A DNA stretch of 64,000 nucleotides from Macrostomum hystrix (GCA_950097015.1 CATNEN010000002.1:5115001-5179000); one strand, 5' to 3'. Numbered from the stretch's first letter, positions 35,976 to 47,400 are shown. Made by a program: numbers and translations. Notes: a model not told the origin generated them from the letters alone.

Positions 35976-36007
35976 GACGCAGATAATGTCTCCTGAACAT
36001 TGCTCAC

Positions 36008-37448
36008 CCCGTCATCAATGCCAATCATGATTCCATCGATGTCTTCGACTTCGCCGCCGCCGAGGTCCAGACTGCCGCGCGACTCGGAGCAGCTCTGATC
36101 GTCGTACCAGCGCAGCTGGCACTTCTCCAGCACTAGGTAGACCCGCTTCCAGGTCTTCAGCAGGGTGCCCTTCTTTTTCTGGTTGGGCAGCTTTTCAACG
36201 TAGCCTCGCCTCGGTCGGCACTGCGCGTCGGCATCGGTGACGTGACGCGGGCAGGGCTCCGGCAGGGCCTCCAGGCGGTACAGCTCCGATAGCAGCGGCG
36301 CCGGGTCCCAGGACTTCAACGACGGCGCGGGCATAACTTTGTCGTCCTCTTGATTAGCTTCATCAGCCATCTGCTGCTGCTTTTGCTCCACCACTACGGC
36401 TGGTGACACATTTGAAGTTATATTGTCCTGTGTTGCCATGGCAACAATCTCAACCGGTTTGCTACGAGGAAGCGAAGTTTTCTGCGTCCCAATCGCAGTC
36501 TGAGATGGAGACGCGTGCGCAACAGCGGATCGACCGTTGGTGTGAGCTCCGGGACCGTTCGAGGAATGTGCGCTCTGCAGTTCAATTTTGCAAGTTCAAC
36601 TGACTCACTCGCACAATAACTGAATGTACATCAAATGTGGCTCTACTGACTCACTCGCACAATAACTGAATGTACATCAAATGTGGCTCTAATGACTCAC
36701 TCGCACAATAACTGAATGTACATCAAATGTGGCTCTACTGACTCACTCGCACAATAACTGAATGTACATCAAATGTGGCTCTACTGACTCACTCGCACAA
36801 TAACTGAATGTACATCAAATGTGGCTCTACTGACTCACTCGCACAATAACTGAATGCACATCAAATGTGGCTCTAATGACTCACTCGCACAATAACTGAA
36901 TGTACATCAAATGTGGCTCTAATGACTCACTCGCACAATAACTGAATGTACATCAAATGTGGCTCTAATGACTCACTCGCACAATAACTGAATGTACATC
37001 AAATGTGGCTCTACTGACTCACTCGCACAATAACTGAATGTAAATCAAATGTAGGGCCACACGGAATTCCCGCGGATTTCCCTGCGGCTTGCGTTCCCTG
37101 CGTTCTGGTAACCCATTCTAATACTATACATAAATTGTGGCTCACCCCTTTCTGATAGGTCGATAGCTCCGGATGAGACTGCGAAGTGGGCACTGGACGC
37201 TGCTGCTGCCTTGAATTCGTTGTCGTTGTCGGTGGCTGGGGCGCGACTTTCCAGCTGACGGTCCGCTTGCCGGGTACAGTAGAAGTCGCTCCGGAAGCCG
37301 CCGATGCACCGTCGGCAGCCTGGAGCTTGTTGAAGGCGGCCAGGACGCTGCGAAAATCTTTCGACTCGGCGTCCACCTGGTCGGACTGGTGGCTCTGATT
37401 TGTCAGCGACGGATCGCGCCGTTTCAAATCGTCCAAGGCGCTGCGCAT
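36008..37448 (-). CDS. PH-actin fusion gene, 5' exons (N-terminal region and start of PH domain)
   Basis: Exon 1 is 37448-37146 (residues 1-101, from the first ATG after a TTG-led open stretch). Exon 2 is 36574-36008 (residues 102-290). Both borders are GT-AG and phase 0. Residues 1-220 are low-complexity and polar, rich in Ser, Thr, Gln and Pro, and probably disordered. From about residue 224 a PH domain begins: RRGYVEKL, then TWKRVYLVLEKCQLRWYDD and a GSLDL strand. It is cut off just before its last strands. The missing half is encoded 16.9 kb away at 19112-18930, again in phase 0. A PH domain suggests binding to membrane phosphoinositides. Combined with the actin-like half this would tether an actin-fold protein to membrane, which is inference. 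An upstream non-coding exon is possible. Confidence 0.85.
36595..37056. repeat. Minisatellite, 46 bp unit, about 10 copies
   Basis: Units contain CTGACTCACTCGCACAATAA, CTGAATGTACATCAAATGTG and GCTCTA in order. Copies are nearly identical. It fills PH-actin intron 1. Confidence 0.95.
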
Positions 37449-37734
37449 GCTGGCTTTGGGACTCAAAATTTGAATCGGCGCGCGACTATGGATTCGCGAT
37501 TTGTTATAAACAAATAATTGCGGTTAGCCTTATTTTACCAGCTTAGAGTTCTCTTCTGCGGATGCTGAATACTGGAAAGAGTAATTAATCATTCAGCTAA
37601 ATAAAATGGTCTTAAAATCTCATAACATTTGAACCATGTGACAGATTGTCTGATTCTGAAAATTTCATGGAGATATTTAAGAAATATACGTTTTCTCATG
37701 AAGATATAAAACATCTCACGGATCTCAAAGAGAT

Positions 37735-38325
37735 ATCACGGAAATTTCACGGAGACTTCCTGGAAATCTAATGGAGACTTACTGGAAATCTCATGGAGAC
37801 TTACTGGAAATCTCATGGAGACTTACTGGAAATCTCATGGAGACTTACTGGAAATCTCATGGAGACTTACTGGAAATCTCATGGAGACTTACTGGAAATC
37901 TAATGGAGCTTTACTGGAAATCTCATGGAGCTTTACTGGAAATCTAATGGAGCTTTACTGGAAATCTAATGGAGCTTTACTGGAAATATCATGGAGACTT
38001 ACTGGAAATCTCATGGAGACTTACTGGAAATCTCATGGAGACTTACTGGAAATCTCATGGAGACTTACTGGAAATCTCATGGAGACTTACTGGAAATCTC
38101 ATGGAGACTTACTGGAAATCTCATGGAGACTTACTGGAAATCTCATGGAGAATTACTGGAAATCTAATGGAGCTTTACTGGAAATCTCATGGAGCTTTAC
38201 TGGAAATCTAATGGAGCTTTACTGGAAATCTAATGGAGCTTTACTGGAAATATCATGGAGACTTACTGGAAATCTCATGGAGACTTACTGGAAATCTAAT
38301 GGAGATATTTAAGCAATAAACTTTT
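37735..38325. repeat. Minisatellite, 22 bp unit, with higher-order structure
   Basis: The unit is ATCTCATGGAGACTTACTGG plus AA, about 26 copies, mixed with a GCTTTAC variant. A run of variant units is repeated 264 bp (12 units) apart, at 37897 and 38161. Degenerate units continue to about 38530. Confidence 0.95.
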
Positions 38326-39092
38326 TCTCATAGAGATATGATAAGTCTCACGGAGATCTTAAAGCGATATCATGCAAATCTCATAGAGATATCATGCAAA
38401 TCTCATGAAGCTATCATGGAAATCTCATGGAGACTTCCTATAAATGTCATGGGGACTTCCTGGAGGCCTCATGGAATCCTCATGAAGATATCACGAAGAA
38501 ACCGTGGGATGTCATTAAATCTCGCGTAACTTTCAGGTGGAACGCAGGAAGGTGAAATCTCATACATATCTATCTATGGAAACAGTACAAAACAGAAAAT
38601 AAGAGAAACAAAGTCAGCATTGCTATTAAACTTCACTGCAAAATTCATCTCAAGAAAGTGCATTTCAGTATTGAGCAAAGAATTTAACTGGACAATGTAA
38701 ATACAATAAAGCATAAAATCGATATGTGGCAACAAATCAGATATTGGTAAGAAAACAATTTAAATGTTTAATGGAAGTGTTCGGCTTAAGTTTAAACATA
38801 AATTGCAAATAAATTGCACAAAAATCAACTATAATCAACTAAGCAGATAATCGATTTGTACATGACTTTAGTGACTTTAGTTGGGAAAATTTATAGCAAA
38901 CAAATCAATGGTTTTCAATCTAGAATGAACATAAAAATGTTTGGCTTAGCAAAATTAGACACACAATGCTTGTCGGTGTTTAGCACAGAAACCACAATGG
39001 GAAAATATTTTAATGGGTATTGCTCGACTGGGAAGAAAATGATCAAAATTGAAAATATGTTTAACGATTTAATGACAGGTTGTTAAAGCATT
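38326..39092. other. Intergenic between ROGDI and the PH-actin gene
   Basis: The left end is decayed minisatellite. The rest is AT-rich with no supported exon. An open frame at 38856-39086 has no recognisable domain. Confidence 0.5.
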
Positions 39093-41670
39093 CTAGGCTG
39101 ACCTACAGCCCACAGTGTAGCAGATTCTATTGAGCTTCTCAGTTAGTTGAGCAGACCTGAGCATGGCTGTAGACAGACTGTGCAATACGCGGCCTAGCCA
39201 GGGCACCACAGCTTGGATGTTCAACCTCAGTGCAATCTCATAGCTGTGATGCCCTACCACCTGCTGGTTCTGATGGAGAAAGTACACAGCCAGAATCAGC
39301 TTCTGACCGCTGACGTACAGCGATAGACAGATGTCACTGGGCATCTGAGGCTTGAACACTTCCTGCGAACACGGGGGATCTTGGATTGCTTTAGGGGATC
39401 TGGGGGTGCTTTAGGGGATCTGGGATTGCTTTAAGGGATCTGGGAGTGCTTTAGGGGATCTGGGATTGCTTTAGGGGATCTGGGATTGCTTTAGGGGATC
39501 TTGGATTGCTTTAGGGGATCTTGGATTGCTATAGGGGATCTTGGATTGCTCTAGGGGATCTTGGATTGCTCTAGGGGATCTGGGATTGCTTTATGGGATC
39601 TGGAGTTTCTCTAGGGGATCTGGGATTGCTTTAGGGGATCTGGATTGCTCTAGGGGATCTTGGATTGCTCTAGGGGATCTGGGATTGCTTTATGGGATCT
39701 GGAGTTCCTCTAGGGGATCTGGGATTGCTTTAGGGTATCTGGGATTGCCTTATGGGATCTGGAGTTGCTTTAGGGGATCTGGGATCGTTTCAGGGGATCT
39801 GGAATTGCTTTAGGGGATCTGGGATTGCTGGATTCTGGATTGCTTTAAAAATGTAGATCTGCTTTGTGGCGATTTAGAATAAAGTGATGATCAGGACTGA
39901 TTTATGTAGATTTGAATTGGATTTTAAGACTTGAAATTAGATAATTTGGCATTTTTTTACACTCACCCTGGTGGTGCTGCGAACCAAATCTTCCACAGTG
40001 CGCTTCTGCGGCAGCACAATGTGATCTCGGGCCTGCTTCAATAGTTCGAATATGCGATCGAGCGCCTGCGGAACGGCCGATAAGGATATCCGAACTTCAT
40101 TTTCTCTCCATTTAATCACCATGAGACAGGGAAGCTCATCTCTGCCCACCCAATATCTAATCTCTCATAATCCGATATCTAATCTCTCATAATCCGATAT
40201 CTAATCTCTCATAATCCGATATCTAATCTCTCATAATCCGATATCTAATCTCTCATAATCCGATATCTAATCTCTCATAATCCGATATCTAATCTCTCAT
40301 AATCCGATATCTAATCTCTCATAATCCGATATCTGATCTCTCATAATCCGATATCTAATCTCTCATAATCCGATATCTAATCTCTCCCCATCTGAAATCT
40401 AATCTCTCCAATATCTATCGTTACGCTCGTTTTTATCTATATTGATAAAACCTAAATACGGTCTCACGGACGAATCGGATCTTCTCTTCCCAAACCTTCT
40501 TTCCTAAATGAAAGCAGAACTCACAGACAAAGTTGGTCTCGGCTCAGAGCTTGAGTAGCCAATCTCCAATGCTTCCTGTACAGCCAGGCGAACCGCTTGC
40601 AGTGCATTACAACAATTCACCAGCTAGAGTGAGATGGTTAGGATTGGGTCCAACTTTTGGGGATTCAAAAATAGGCCAGGGATAAAATTTAATAGGGCTG
40701 TAACAATTACCTGGTGCATTCTATAGCTGCAGCCCTCAGCAATGACCGTGCGATAGGTCTGCTTATTGGTGTGACACTCCACTGTTATGTCCTGCCGGCA
40801 CAAACAATTCACAGAGTTTACATTTAATGTTACACGTATTTTCTGGTATCCCAACCAAGCCAGGCTTACCGCTTCGGTAATCTCATCCGAGTTCATAGTG
40901 ACCATCGCTTTGAGTCCATTCAGTTTTAAGCTGAAATGGACATAGAGACAGATAAGATTTTATGCGGAAATCATTTTTAGCTAGAAGCGAGTCACTGACT
41001 AAATAACTTAGATAGAAAATTTGACAGTGGCCAGTGATGGATTCAGGAGATGCAGGCTTGGGTGCAAGCCGTGCGGCCCAAGAAGAGAAAACAAAACAAG
41101 ACAGCGGGCCGCATTGACAGGGGAGAGATGAGATACAAGAGCGATTGCGGCAGGGGAGAGATAAGAGGGGTGATGAGGCAAGTGAGATAAGAAAGGGGCA
41201 ATGAGACATGGCAGATGAGAGAGGGGAGGGGTGAGATAGTAGAGAGGTTAGACAGTGGAGAGATGAGGCAAGGGAAAGATGAGATAGGGGAGATATGAGA
41301 CAGGGGAGAGATGAGACATGGGAGATTCATCTCTAGATGTGATTCATCCTGACTCATCTCTTGCCTGTCTGATCTCTCCCCCAAGTCTCTATCCACCAGG
41401 AAGGGATATTAGACAGGGAAAAAGACACACAGAAGAGATAAGAAATGGCAAAGAAGGCTTCGGAGGTAGATTTGGGAGCTTTGTGCCCTGGAAGAATTAT
41501 AATTTTGTTGCAATTCAACTAACATAGCTAGTGGGTACTCACTCATTGCCACTGAGAATAAACTTTCCAGTGGCATTAGTGAGTACTGAGCTGCATTCAT
41601 CAACTAAAGCAGCAATGTCCTGCAAAGTGGCAGCAAACTCAGTTTCTAGAACCCATTGAAGCTCACTCAT
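39093..41670 (-). CDS. ROGDI: ROGDI homologue (leucine-zipper-like, V-ATPase assembly-linked protein)
   Basis: Exons on the minus strand are 41670-41543, 40930-40870, 40791-40711, 40623-40525, about 40130-39967 and 39362-39093. All phases close (2,0,0,?,0) except the 5' border of the fifth exon, which I could not fix. The protein is about 265 residues against about 287 in human ROGDI. Matching blocks are the start SELQWVLETEF, NGLKAMVTMNSDEITEADIT, the ARDHIVLPQ-type helix, then KPQMPSDICLSLYVSGQKL and the final IQAVVPWLGRVLHSL. In vertebrates ROGDI binds DMXL2/WDR7 in the rabconnectin complex and loss causes a neurological syndrome. A typical acceptor (AATTTCAG) lies seven bases before the ATG, so a 5' UTR exon or a trans-spliced leader is likely. 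Introns 1, 4 and 5 hold minisatellites. Confidence 0.88.
39370..39840. repeat. Minisatellite, 20 bp unit, about 23 copies
   Basis: The unit is GGATCTGGGATTGCTTTAGG with point changes. It lies in the last ROGDI intron. Confidence 0.94.
40148..40395. repeat. Minisatellite, 22 bp unit, about 11 copies
   Basis: The unit is TAATCTCTCATAATCCGATA plus TC. Copies are nearly perfect. It lies in ROGDI intron 4, next to the unresolved exon border. Confidence 0.95.
41085..41340. repeat. Degenerate GA-rich array
   Basis: Irregular GAGATGAGACAGGGGAGA-like units lie in ROGDI intron 1. They share the core of the 35.6-kb array in the PH-actin gene. Confidence 0.75.
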
Positions 41671-42790
41671 GCCGAAACTGAAATTTGTAACATTTAGTTT
41701 TTTTATTTTATCAAAATAGAATGAAAGAAATAAGGGCATTGTTGAGTAAATTCAAGATGCTAAAATTATATAAGATTAGGCACATAATTTTTACTTTAAA
41801 ATAAAAATCTGGGTCAATATTTATATTAACTATTATCATATTAAAACCACAAAATATATTTAAATTTGTACATTTTAATGCTAAATGGTATATTATAATT
41901 TTGTTGCAGTTTAAATGGCTTATAATTGACCTTGTTTCTTCCATTATGCCCAAGGTAAAGTTAATCACATTTACAGCTTTAGATTTTTCCCAGGAACTAG
42001 AGATAAATAACATTCATGCCTGAAATGATTTTTATTTTATTTAAGAACAAAGGACCAAAAAAACCAAAAGAAAGTTAGTGAAAGTTAAATAGGAATTCAG
42101 AATATGGTTAGTAACAACTAATTCATAATACACTTTTAGCTAAATAATGATGGAAACGGCAGGCTCAAGTCATCAAAACCTAAAGCCTTGATAATCACGT
42201 TACCTAGTTCTGTCGATCAAGGATCAAAGCAATATGAACAGCATACTGACAAAGAAATTCATATAATTAAACACATGAAAATATAATTAAAAGCTTTGGC
42301 TACTGTTAAAGGACAAACACAGGGTAGTAAATAAGAAATTAAAATTAAAAAGCGTTCCGACGTAATTAACTGAAAAAACAAGATTTGCTACTTAAGAAAG
42401 GCATTCAGACATGAACTTATGAAGCAAAAAAAATAAAACGAATAGTGACGTTATTGTCATTTCAACCGTTTTCTTTTTACAGCACAATAAAGCTATTCAA
42501 AAGAGGGCATAAGCTGTGCTTATAAATAATAGGGCGTGGGTGGATGAGCTCAATAAATTTAATTCTGTATAACGATTCATGTTTAAATTGCTATAAAAAG
42601 AGTCATGTATATTTGACAGAAATATTTCATGAATAATATTTTGCTAATAAAAACATATGATTTGATTGTTTTGATGTAAAGGACTATACGCAGCTTAAGA
42701 GATAATGTAAGACACTAGTTTTATTTGTTATACGTTTTTATTATAACGGTATAAAATCACTATATCTAAGGATCGTAAAGCGGAGGAAAA
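41671..42790. other. AT-rich upstream flank of ROGDI
   Basis: No exon or element recognised. Confidence 0.5.
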
Positions 42791-42791
42791 A

Positions 42792-42839
42792 CAAGGACCA
42801 CTAGAAGAAGAAGAAGAAGACTTCTTCTAGTGGTCCTTG
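42792..42839. repeat. Perfect 19-bp inverted repeat (hairpin) with purine loop
   Basis: CAAGGACCACTAGAAGAAG at 42792-42810 is exactly complementary to 42821-42839. The loop is AAGAAGAAGA. It forms the left end of a probable foldback element. Confidence 0.85.
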
Positions 42840-43211
42840 AGGAAAAAACGCACAACTGCCGTTTTTTAGTAAATCACAATACATAAAAAAAACATATTAA
42901 TTAAATTTTAAGTAAGCCTTGCAGTTACGTGCTTCATATTATTGTTTGCTGCATTATTCTGGACGACTTGCGAAGCCACAAAGCATGCTTTTATCGATTC
43001 AACGGTGGCAATAATTATTTAAAGACTGTAAAGGTTTTATGCCATAAATGTACTAAGGTCAATCTTCATTTTCTATGCTCATACAGACTTCATGATAGGA
43101 ACAAAACGACTATCGAAGCAACCTATATGCTAGTCTAATTGTATCGCATGCTTCAGCCATGATGGACCACTAGGGTAGAGTCAACTCCTAGTCAACAAGA
43201 GTGGTCCTTGG
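42792..43211. mobile_element. Foldback/MITE-like element bounded by GGACCACT hairpins
   Basis: The left border is the perfect hairpin at 42792-42839. The right border (43163-43211) again has TGGACCACTAGG and AGTGGTCCTTGG in inverted order, so four copies of the GGACCACT motif bracket about 320 bp. The internal DNA encodes nothing recognisable. Terminal duplication of the target was not identified. Confidence 0.5.
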
Positions 43212-43830
43212 CTTCAGCGCGGCCGACCCTTCGAGCAGTCAGCAAATAGAGATCTAAAATGTTTTCGAAGGAATTAGAATATGCTGATGGCATATGACCC
43301 GCATGGAAGCCGGTTGCACGCAAATAGGTACAAAATATATAATATATATAAAAACGACATATAGAATGGTAAGAAATATCATGTTACTATTCTATATTTT
43401 GGATCCTCTAAAAGCACTCACAGATAAATAAATGCACACTTTTATTCAATGTACAATTTTGCCCATAAAATAAAACTTGTAGCGAGGTTTAATTGTGGTC
43501 GCGAGTTCGCGAGTAATTAAGAGCAAGGCGGTGGTTTTCTGTGTTGTTTGTTAAGTCTCGTATGAGACCAGAAAGGGTTGATTATTTCTGGATCGGGTGC
43601 AGTATATTTATAGTGTATTTTAGTGTTTCCGGAAATTTCTAGAAATGTACTGTACGGTAGAACAAATTTAATTGAGCAATTTATTTTTAGATGCAAGCGC
43701 ATGAGGAGTTTGAGGAGATATACAATAATTTATGATGAATTATGCAATTATTATACTCGTACTTAAGGAATATTCTGAGAAATATTGCGAAGTTTAATTT
43801 GAAAGCGAAAACCAACATTAAATTAGTTGT
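43212..43830. other. Spacer between foldback element and Penelope-like element
   Basis: AT-rich, with no supported exon. Confidence 0.45.
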
Positions 43831-43832
43831 AC

Positions 43833-43864
43833 GACGCGTTTCGCACTCTTAGGTGCATCTTCAG
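43833..43864 (-). ncRNA. Hammerhead-ribozyme-like motif at the Penelope-like element end
   Basis: On the minus strand the order CTGAAGA, TGCAC-CTAAGA-GTGC (stem II) and GAAACGCGTC matches the hammerhead core CUGANGA, stem II, GAAA and a GUC cleavage site. Stem III is minimal and stem I is short by eye. Such minimal hammerheads are known in Penelope-like elements. Confidence 0.6.
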
Positions 43865-45270
43865 GTTTATTTTTTTAAACGAAATGAAACAGGTTTTGTG
43901 AATAAATATGTGTAATTGGTTGACAATGAAAGTAGAAAAATTATTAAACAAATCGATATTTGAGAACACATGAGTTGGTCCGTACGGCAATGTGAAGTCC
44001 GGGGGCAGAATGAATGTACACCCAGTACTATCTCTCATCAAAAGACACAGAGTTGGTGACCCGCGCCACTATGTTGGAATTGTGTGTTAAGGCTGGGTGA
44101 CTGGGCTTTTATGTGCATGGCCTCAAGAATTCTAAGTTTGAAGTCCGACTGACATTGGTAAATAATTTTAAAGCGCTCATTTGGGTTGCAGTTAGAGCAG
44201 CTACTACAATGCAGTAAATGATCTTGAATGGCAGACGGTTTGAGCCTGCAGTGCTCCCTGGTTCTGGTGTGTAGGTGTCTTTTGGTTTTCCCCACGTAGG
44301 AGACACTCTGGTCAACAGAGCAGTTGAATTGGTACACGACACCAGCACGCAGAGCACGGGGACACGCGATTTTAACCGGCTAACAAAATCACCAACTTTG
44401 GCAGTCCGAAAAACAACTAAGATGTTGCAGTTAAGCGATTGGTGGAACAGCTTTCGTGATTTTGCTTCTGAAGTGAAGAGAAGGATGACCAAAGAAAGGA
44501 AGGACCAGAATGGGCTCTCTGTGGTCATTTTTGGCGATTTGCTGTTTGGCAACATTTTCAGAGATGAACTTGTGAATGATGCTATAGATGAAGTCTTGCG
44601 GATAGCCATTTTGCCGAAACAGTTTGGTGAGAGATCTTAATTCCTGGTCGAAGTTAGCCTAGGTGTTGCAGACAATGAAAGCTCTATGGAGCATGCAACT
44701 GATGAGGCCAGATTTCCTATTTTTAGGGCACAAAGCGTAGAAGTTAAGGATCAGGTTGGTGAACGTTTTTTTGCGAAAGACTTTAGTGGAGAGAGTTCCA
44801 CTGCTAAGGTCAATGTCCAGGTCTAAGAAAGGAAGCTTTTGGTCAGAAGCTTTTTCAAAGGTGAATTTGATGTTAGGATGAGTAGAGTTGAGAGCTTGAA
44901 GGAAGGACTCGATTTTGGTGCTGTTGTCAAAAATGGCGAAAGTGTCATCAACATACCGCCTGTAGAATTTGGGGGCACAATCGAGAGACATCCAGTTATT
45001 GGTTTCCCAGTGGGACAAGCAGCAGACCTCGGCAAGAGTGGGGGCCAGGGGGCTGCCCATGGCGCAACCATCAATTTGCCGGTAGTATTTGTTATCGAAC
45101 AGAAAGATGCCAGAGGTCGCAAAGCGGAGGAGTTTTTTGAAGGAGGTCTTGGTCATGGAGGGAGGGTTGGCTTTAAAGACCAGCTCAGTAGCAAGGTCGA
45201 CAGCAAGTTCAAAGGGGATGTTGGTGAAAAGAGAAACCACATCAAATGGACGAATCTGGGACGACTGGTC
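43833..45270 (-). mobile_element. Penelope-like element, 5'-truncated, RT plus GIY-YIG endonuclease
   Basis: On the minus strand the RT part (to about 44665) shows PFDVVSLFTNIP, DGCAMGSPLAPTLAEV and the catalytic YRRYVDDTFAIF, which are Penelope-type RT motifs. Frame is lost downstream, then 44337-44038 shows a GIY-YIG nuclease block (SYVGKTKRHLHTRTREH, then ILEAMHIK). The element stops abruptly around 45250-45390 inside a gypsy element, so it inserted there and is 5'-truncated. Not active. Confidence 0.85.
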
Positions 45271-47399
45271 GAGGATAGTTGCTGGAAGTGTCGCACAGCA
45301 GCGAATGCTGACCATCAAACTGGAAGAAGCGGCTGTTGGAGTTCTGTTGCATCCGGGTCCTTTGTTGCTCTGCGGCGATTGCTGGTAGGTCGACTGGCTC
45401 CTCCGTGGTCGAGTCCGCGGCGGATGCAATCGTCTGCGCCGGAAGTTCACCGGACTCGGGTAGTCGAGACAGAGCATCGGCGACGATGCTGTCGGAACCC
45501 CGGATGTAGACCACGTAGGTGACGTATTCGGAAATGATGCTCAGGTAGCGCTGGTTTCGGTCGGATGTGCCCTGGCTGCCGCTGTGGAAAGCCTGAACGA
45601 GGGGTTTGTGATCCGTGAAGATCGTGACCTGTCGGCCCTCGATGAGGCTGCGGAAGTGCAGAACTGCCAGGTAAACAGCGAGGAGCTCGCGGTCGAAGGT
45701 GGAGTAGGCGCGCAGTGTCGGTGACAGAGTCTTGCTGAATAGTCCGAGTGGTACCGGCGACTGACCATCGGTCTGGTGTAGAGCGGCTCCTACGCAGGTT
45801 GCTGAGGCATCCGTGACCAGGCTGTAAGTCGAGCACTGCGGGTTGGGTGATGCAAGAGGATCCGCTCGGCCAACTTACCTTTCAGCTGATTGAATGCGTC
45901 GTCGTGCTTGGCTGTCCACAGGTACTCACGTGGCTTCTTGAGCGACTTGGTGACCAGGCTTAGCAGCGGCGCGGCGGTGTGGCTGAACTGAGGGATGAAA
46001 CGCCGGTAGAATCAGATCGTGCCGAGGAATCTGCGCAGGGACTGTGCGTTGCGGGGAACCGGCCACTCGCGGATGGCGTCGACCTTGGAGTCGAGCGGTC
46101 GAATCCCGTCTGCTGTCACCCGGTGTCCTAGGAATGTGATCTCCTTCTGCAGAAAAGCGCACTTGCTGAGCTGGACCTTTAAGCCATGTTGTTCTAGGCA
46201 CTGAAGAACTCGTTCGAGCACTCGGAGGTGATCGTCCTCGTCCTTGGAATAGACCAGGAGGTCGTCCACGTATGCGAGAACGCCGTCGATGCCTCGGAGG
46301 ACGGTTTCGATAAATCGCTGAAAAGTCTGACATGCGTTGCGAAGACCGAATGGCATGCGGGTCCATTCGTTGAGTCCAAACGGCGTGATGATTGCAGACT
46401 TCGGTATATCGTCCTCGGCGATTGGAATCTGATGATAGGCTCGGACGAGATCCAACTTGGAGAAAGTCTTGGCGCCGTGGAGATATCTCGTGAAGCACTG
46501 AATGTGTGGCACTGCCAGGTAATGATCTGGCTGGGTGATCTTGTTTAGCTGTCGGTAGTCGCCACAGGGTCACCATTTCCCGTTTGGGACTCCGTCGTCC
46601 TTTTTAGGCACCATGTGTAGTGGCGATGCCCAACTGCTAGACGATGGTCGTAGATATCCGGCATCTATCAACTGTTGAAATTCATCCTTTGCGATGGCCA
46701 GCTTCACGGGATGTAGTTGTCTTCCCTTGGCGTGAGTCGGTTGATGTTCGCCTGTGACAATGACGTGCCGTGTGTCGTGTTTTACCTCTTCGGCTGGCGG
46801 CAGGCGACCCCCCTCCACGTACGTGAAGGTCTCCTTGAATTTGTCGATTAGCTGCCGCATGCGTGCATCGCAGTTGTCGAGGTAGGCTAGAGAGACGCTG
46901 ACTGAGTCGAGCTGTAGGGCGGCGACTGGTAGAGTCGGCGTGTGCAGTTTTGTCTCTGGGTCAACCAGTTGCCGTGTCTTGCAGTTCACCGTCAGTCCAA
47001 AGTGCGATAGGAAGTCGTATCCCAAGATAGGTTGAATCACGGCGGCGACCAAGAACGTCCAACGGAACGAGCGGCGTAAACCTCGAATGGCGACATTAAG
47101 CGTTAAGCATCTCCAGCGACTGGTATGGGTGCATCTGTGGCGGTGCTTATGCGGAAACCGGTCGGTTGGAGAGCCTGGTGGAGATATTTCGGCGGAATTA
47201 TGGATGCTGCGGCGCCAGTGTCGACGAGAAAGGAAATCTGCTGGCTTTGAAAAAGCAAATCTACCACCAGGAATGCTTGGTGTTCGCCGCTCTGTCGCTG
47301 ATGGCGCTGCTTATTGCGGCGTGTTGGGCAGCGCCATCCAGTTTCACGACTCCATATAGTCTATTGATTCCATAAACTACATAGACACGGTAAGCATTC
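45240..47399 (-). pseudogene. Decayed Ty3/gypsy pol (protease, RT, RNase H)
   Basis: Read on the minus strand: an aspartic protease with VDTGAAASIIP (DTGA codons at 47222-47211), a frameshift, then RT with KLDLVRAYHQIPI and the YVDD box (about 46250), then RNase H (FTDHKPLVQAF and the ADALSRLPES end at about 45450). At least two in-frame stops (near 46568 and 46014) and frame changes show it is dead. The left end is interrupted by the Penelope-like element and the right end by the non-LTR element. Integrase is not seen. Confidence 0.88.
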
Positions 47400-47400
47400 C

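Noticed and set aside
35456-36007. Continuation of the PH exon frame into SSLPCLISYV repeats
   Set aside because: It runs through the donor at 36007 into minisatellite. The exon stops at the GTGAGC donor and the PH domain resumes at 19112.
37815-38312. 165-codon open frame of METYWKSHGDLLEIS repeats
   Set aside because: 22-bp array read through; no start context, no domain.
44839-45522. 227-codon plus-strand frame
   Set aside because: Antisense to Penelope RT and gypsy sequence; no domain of its own.
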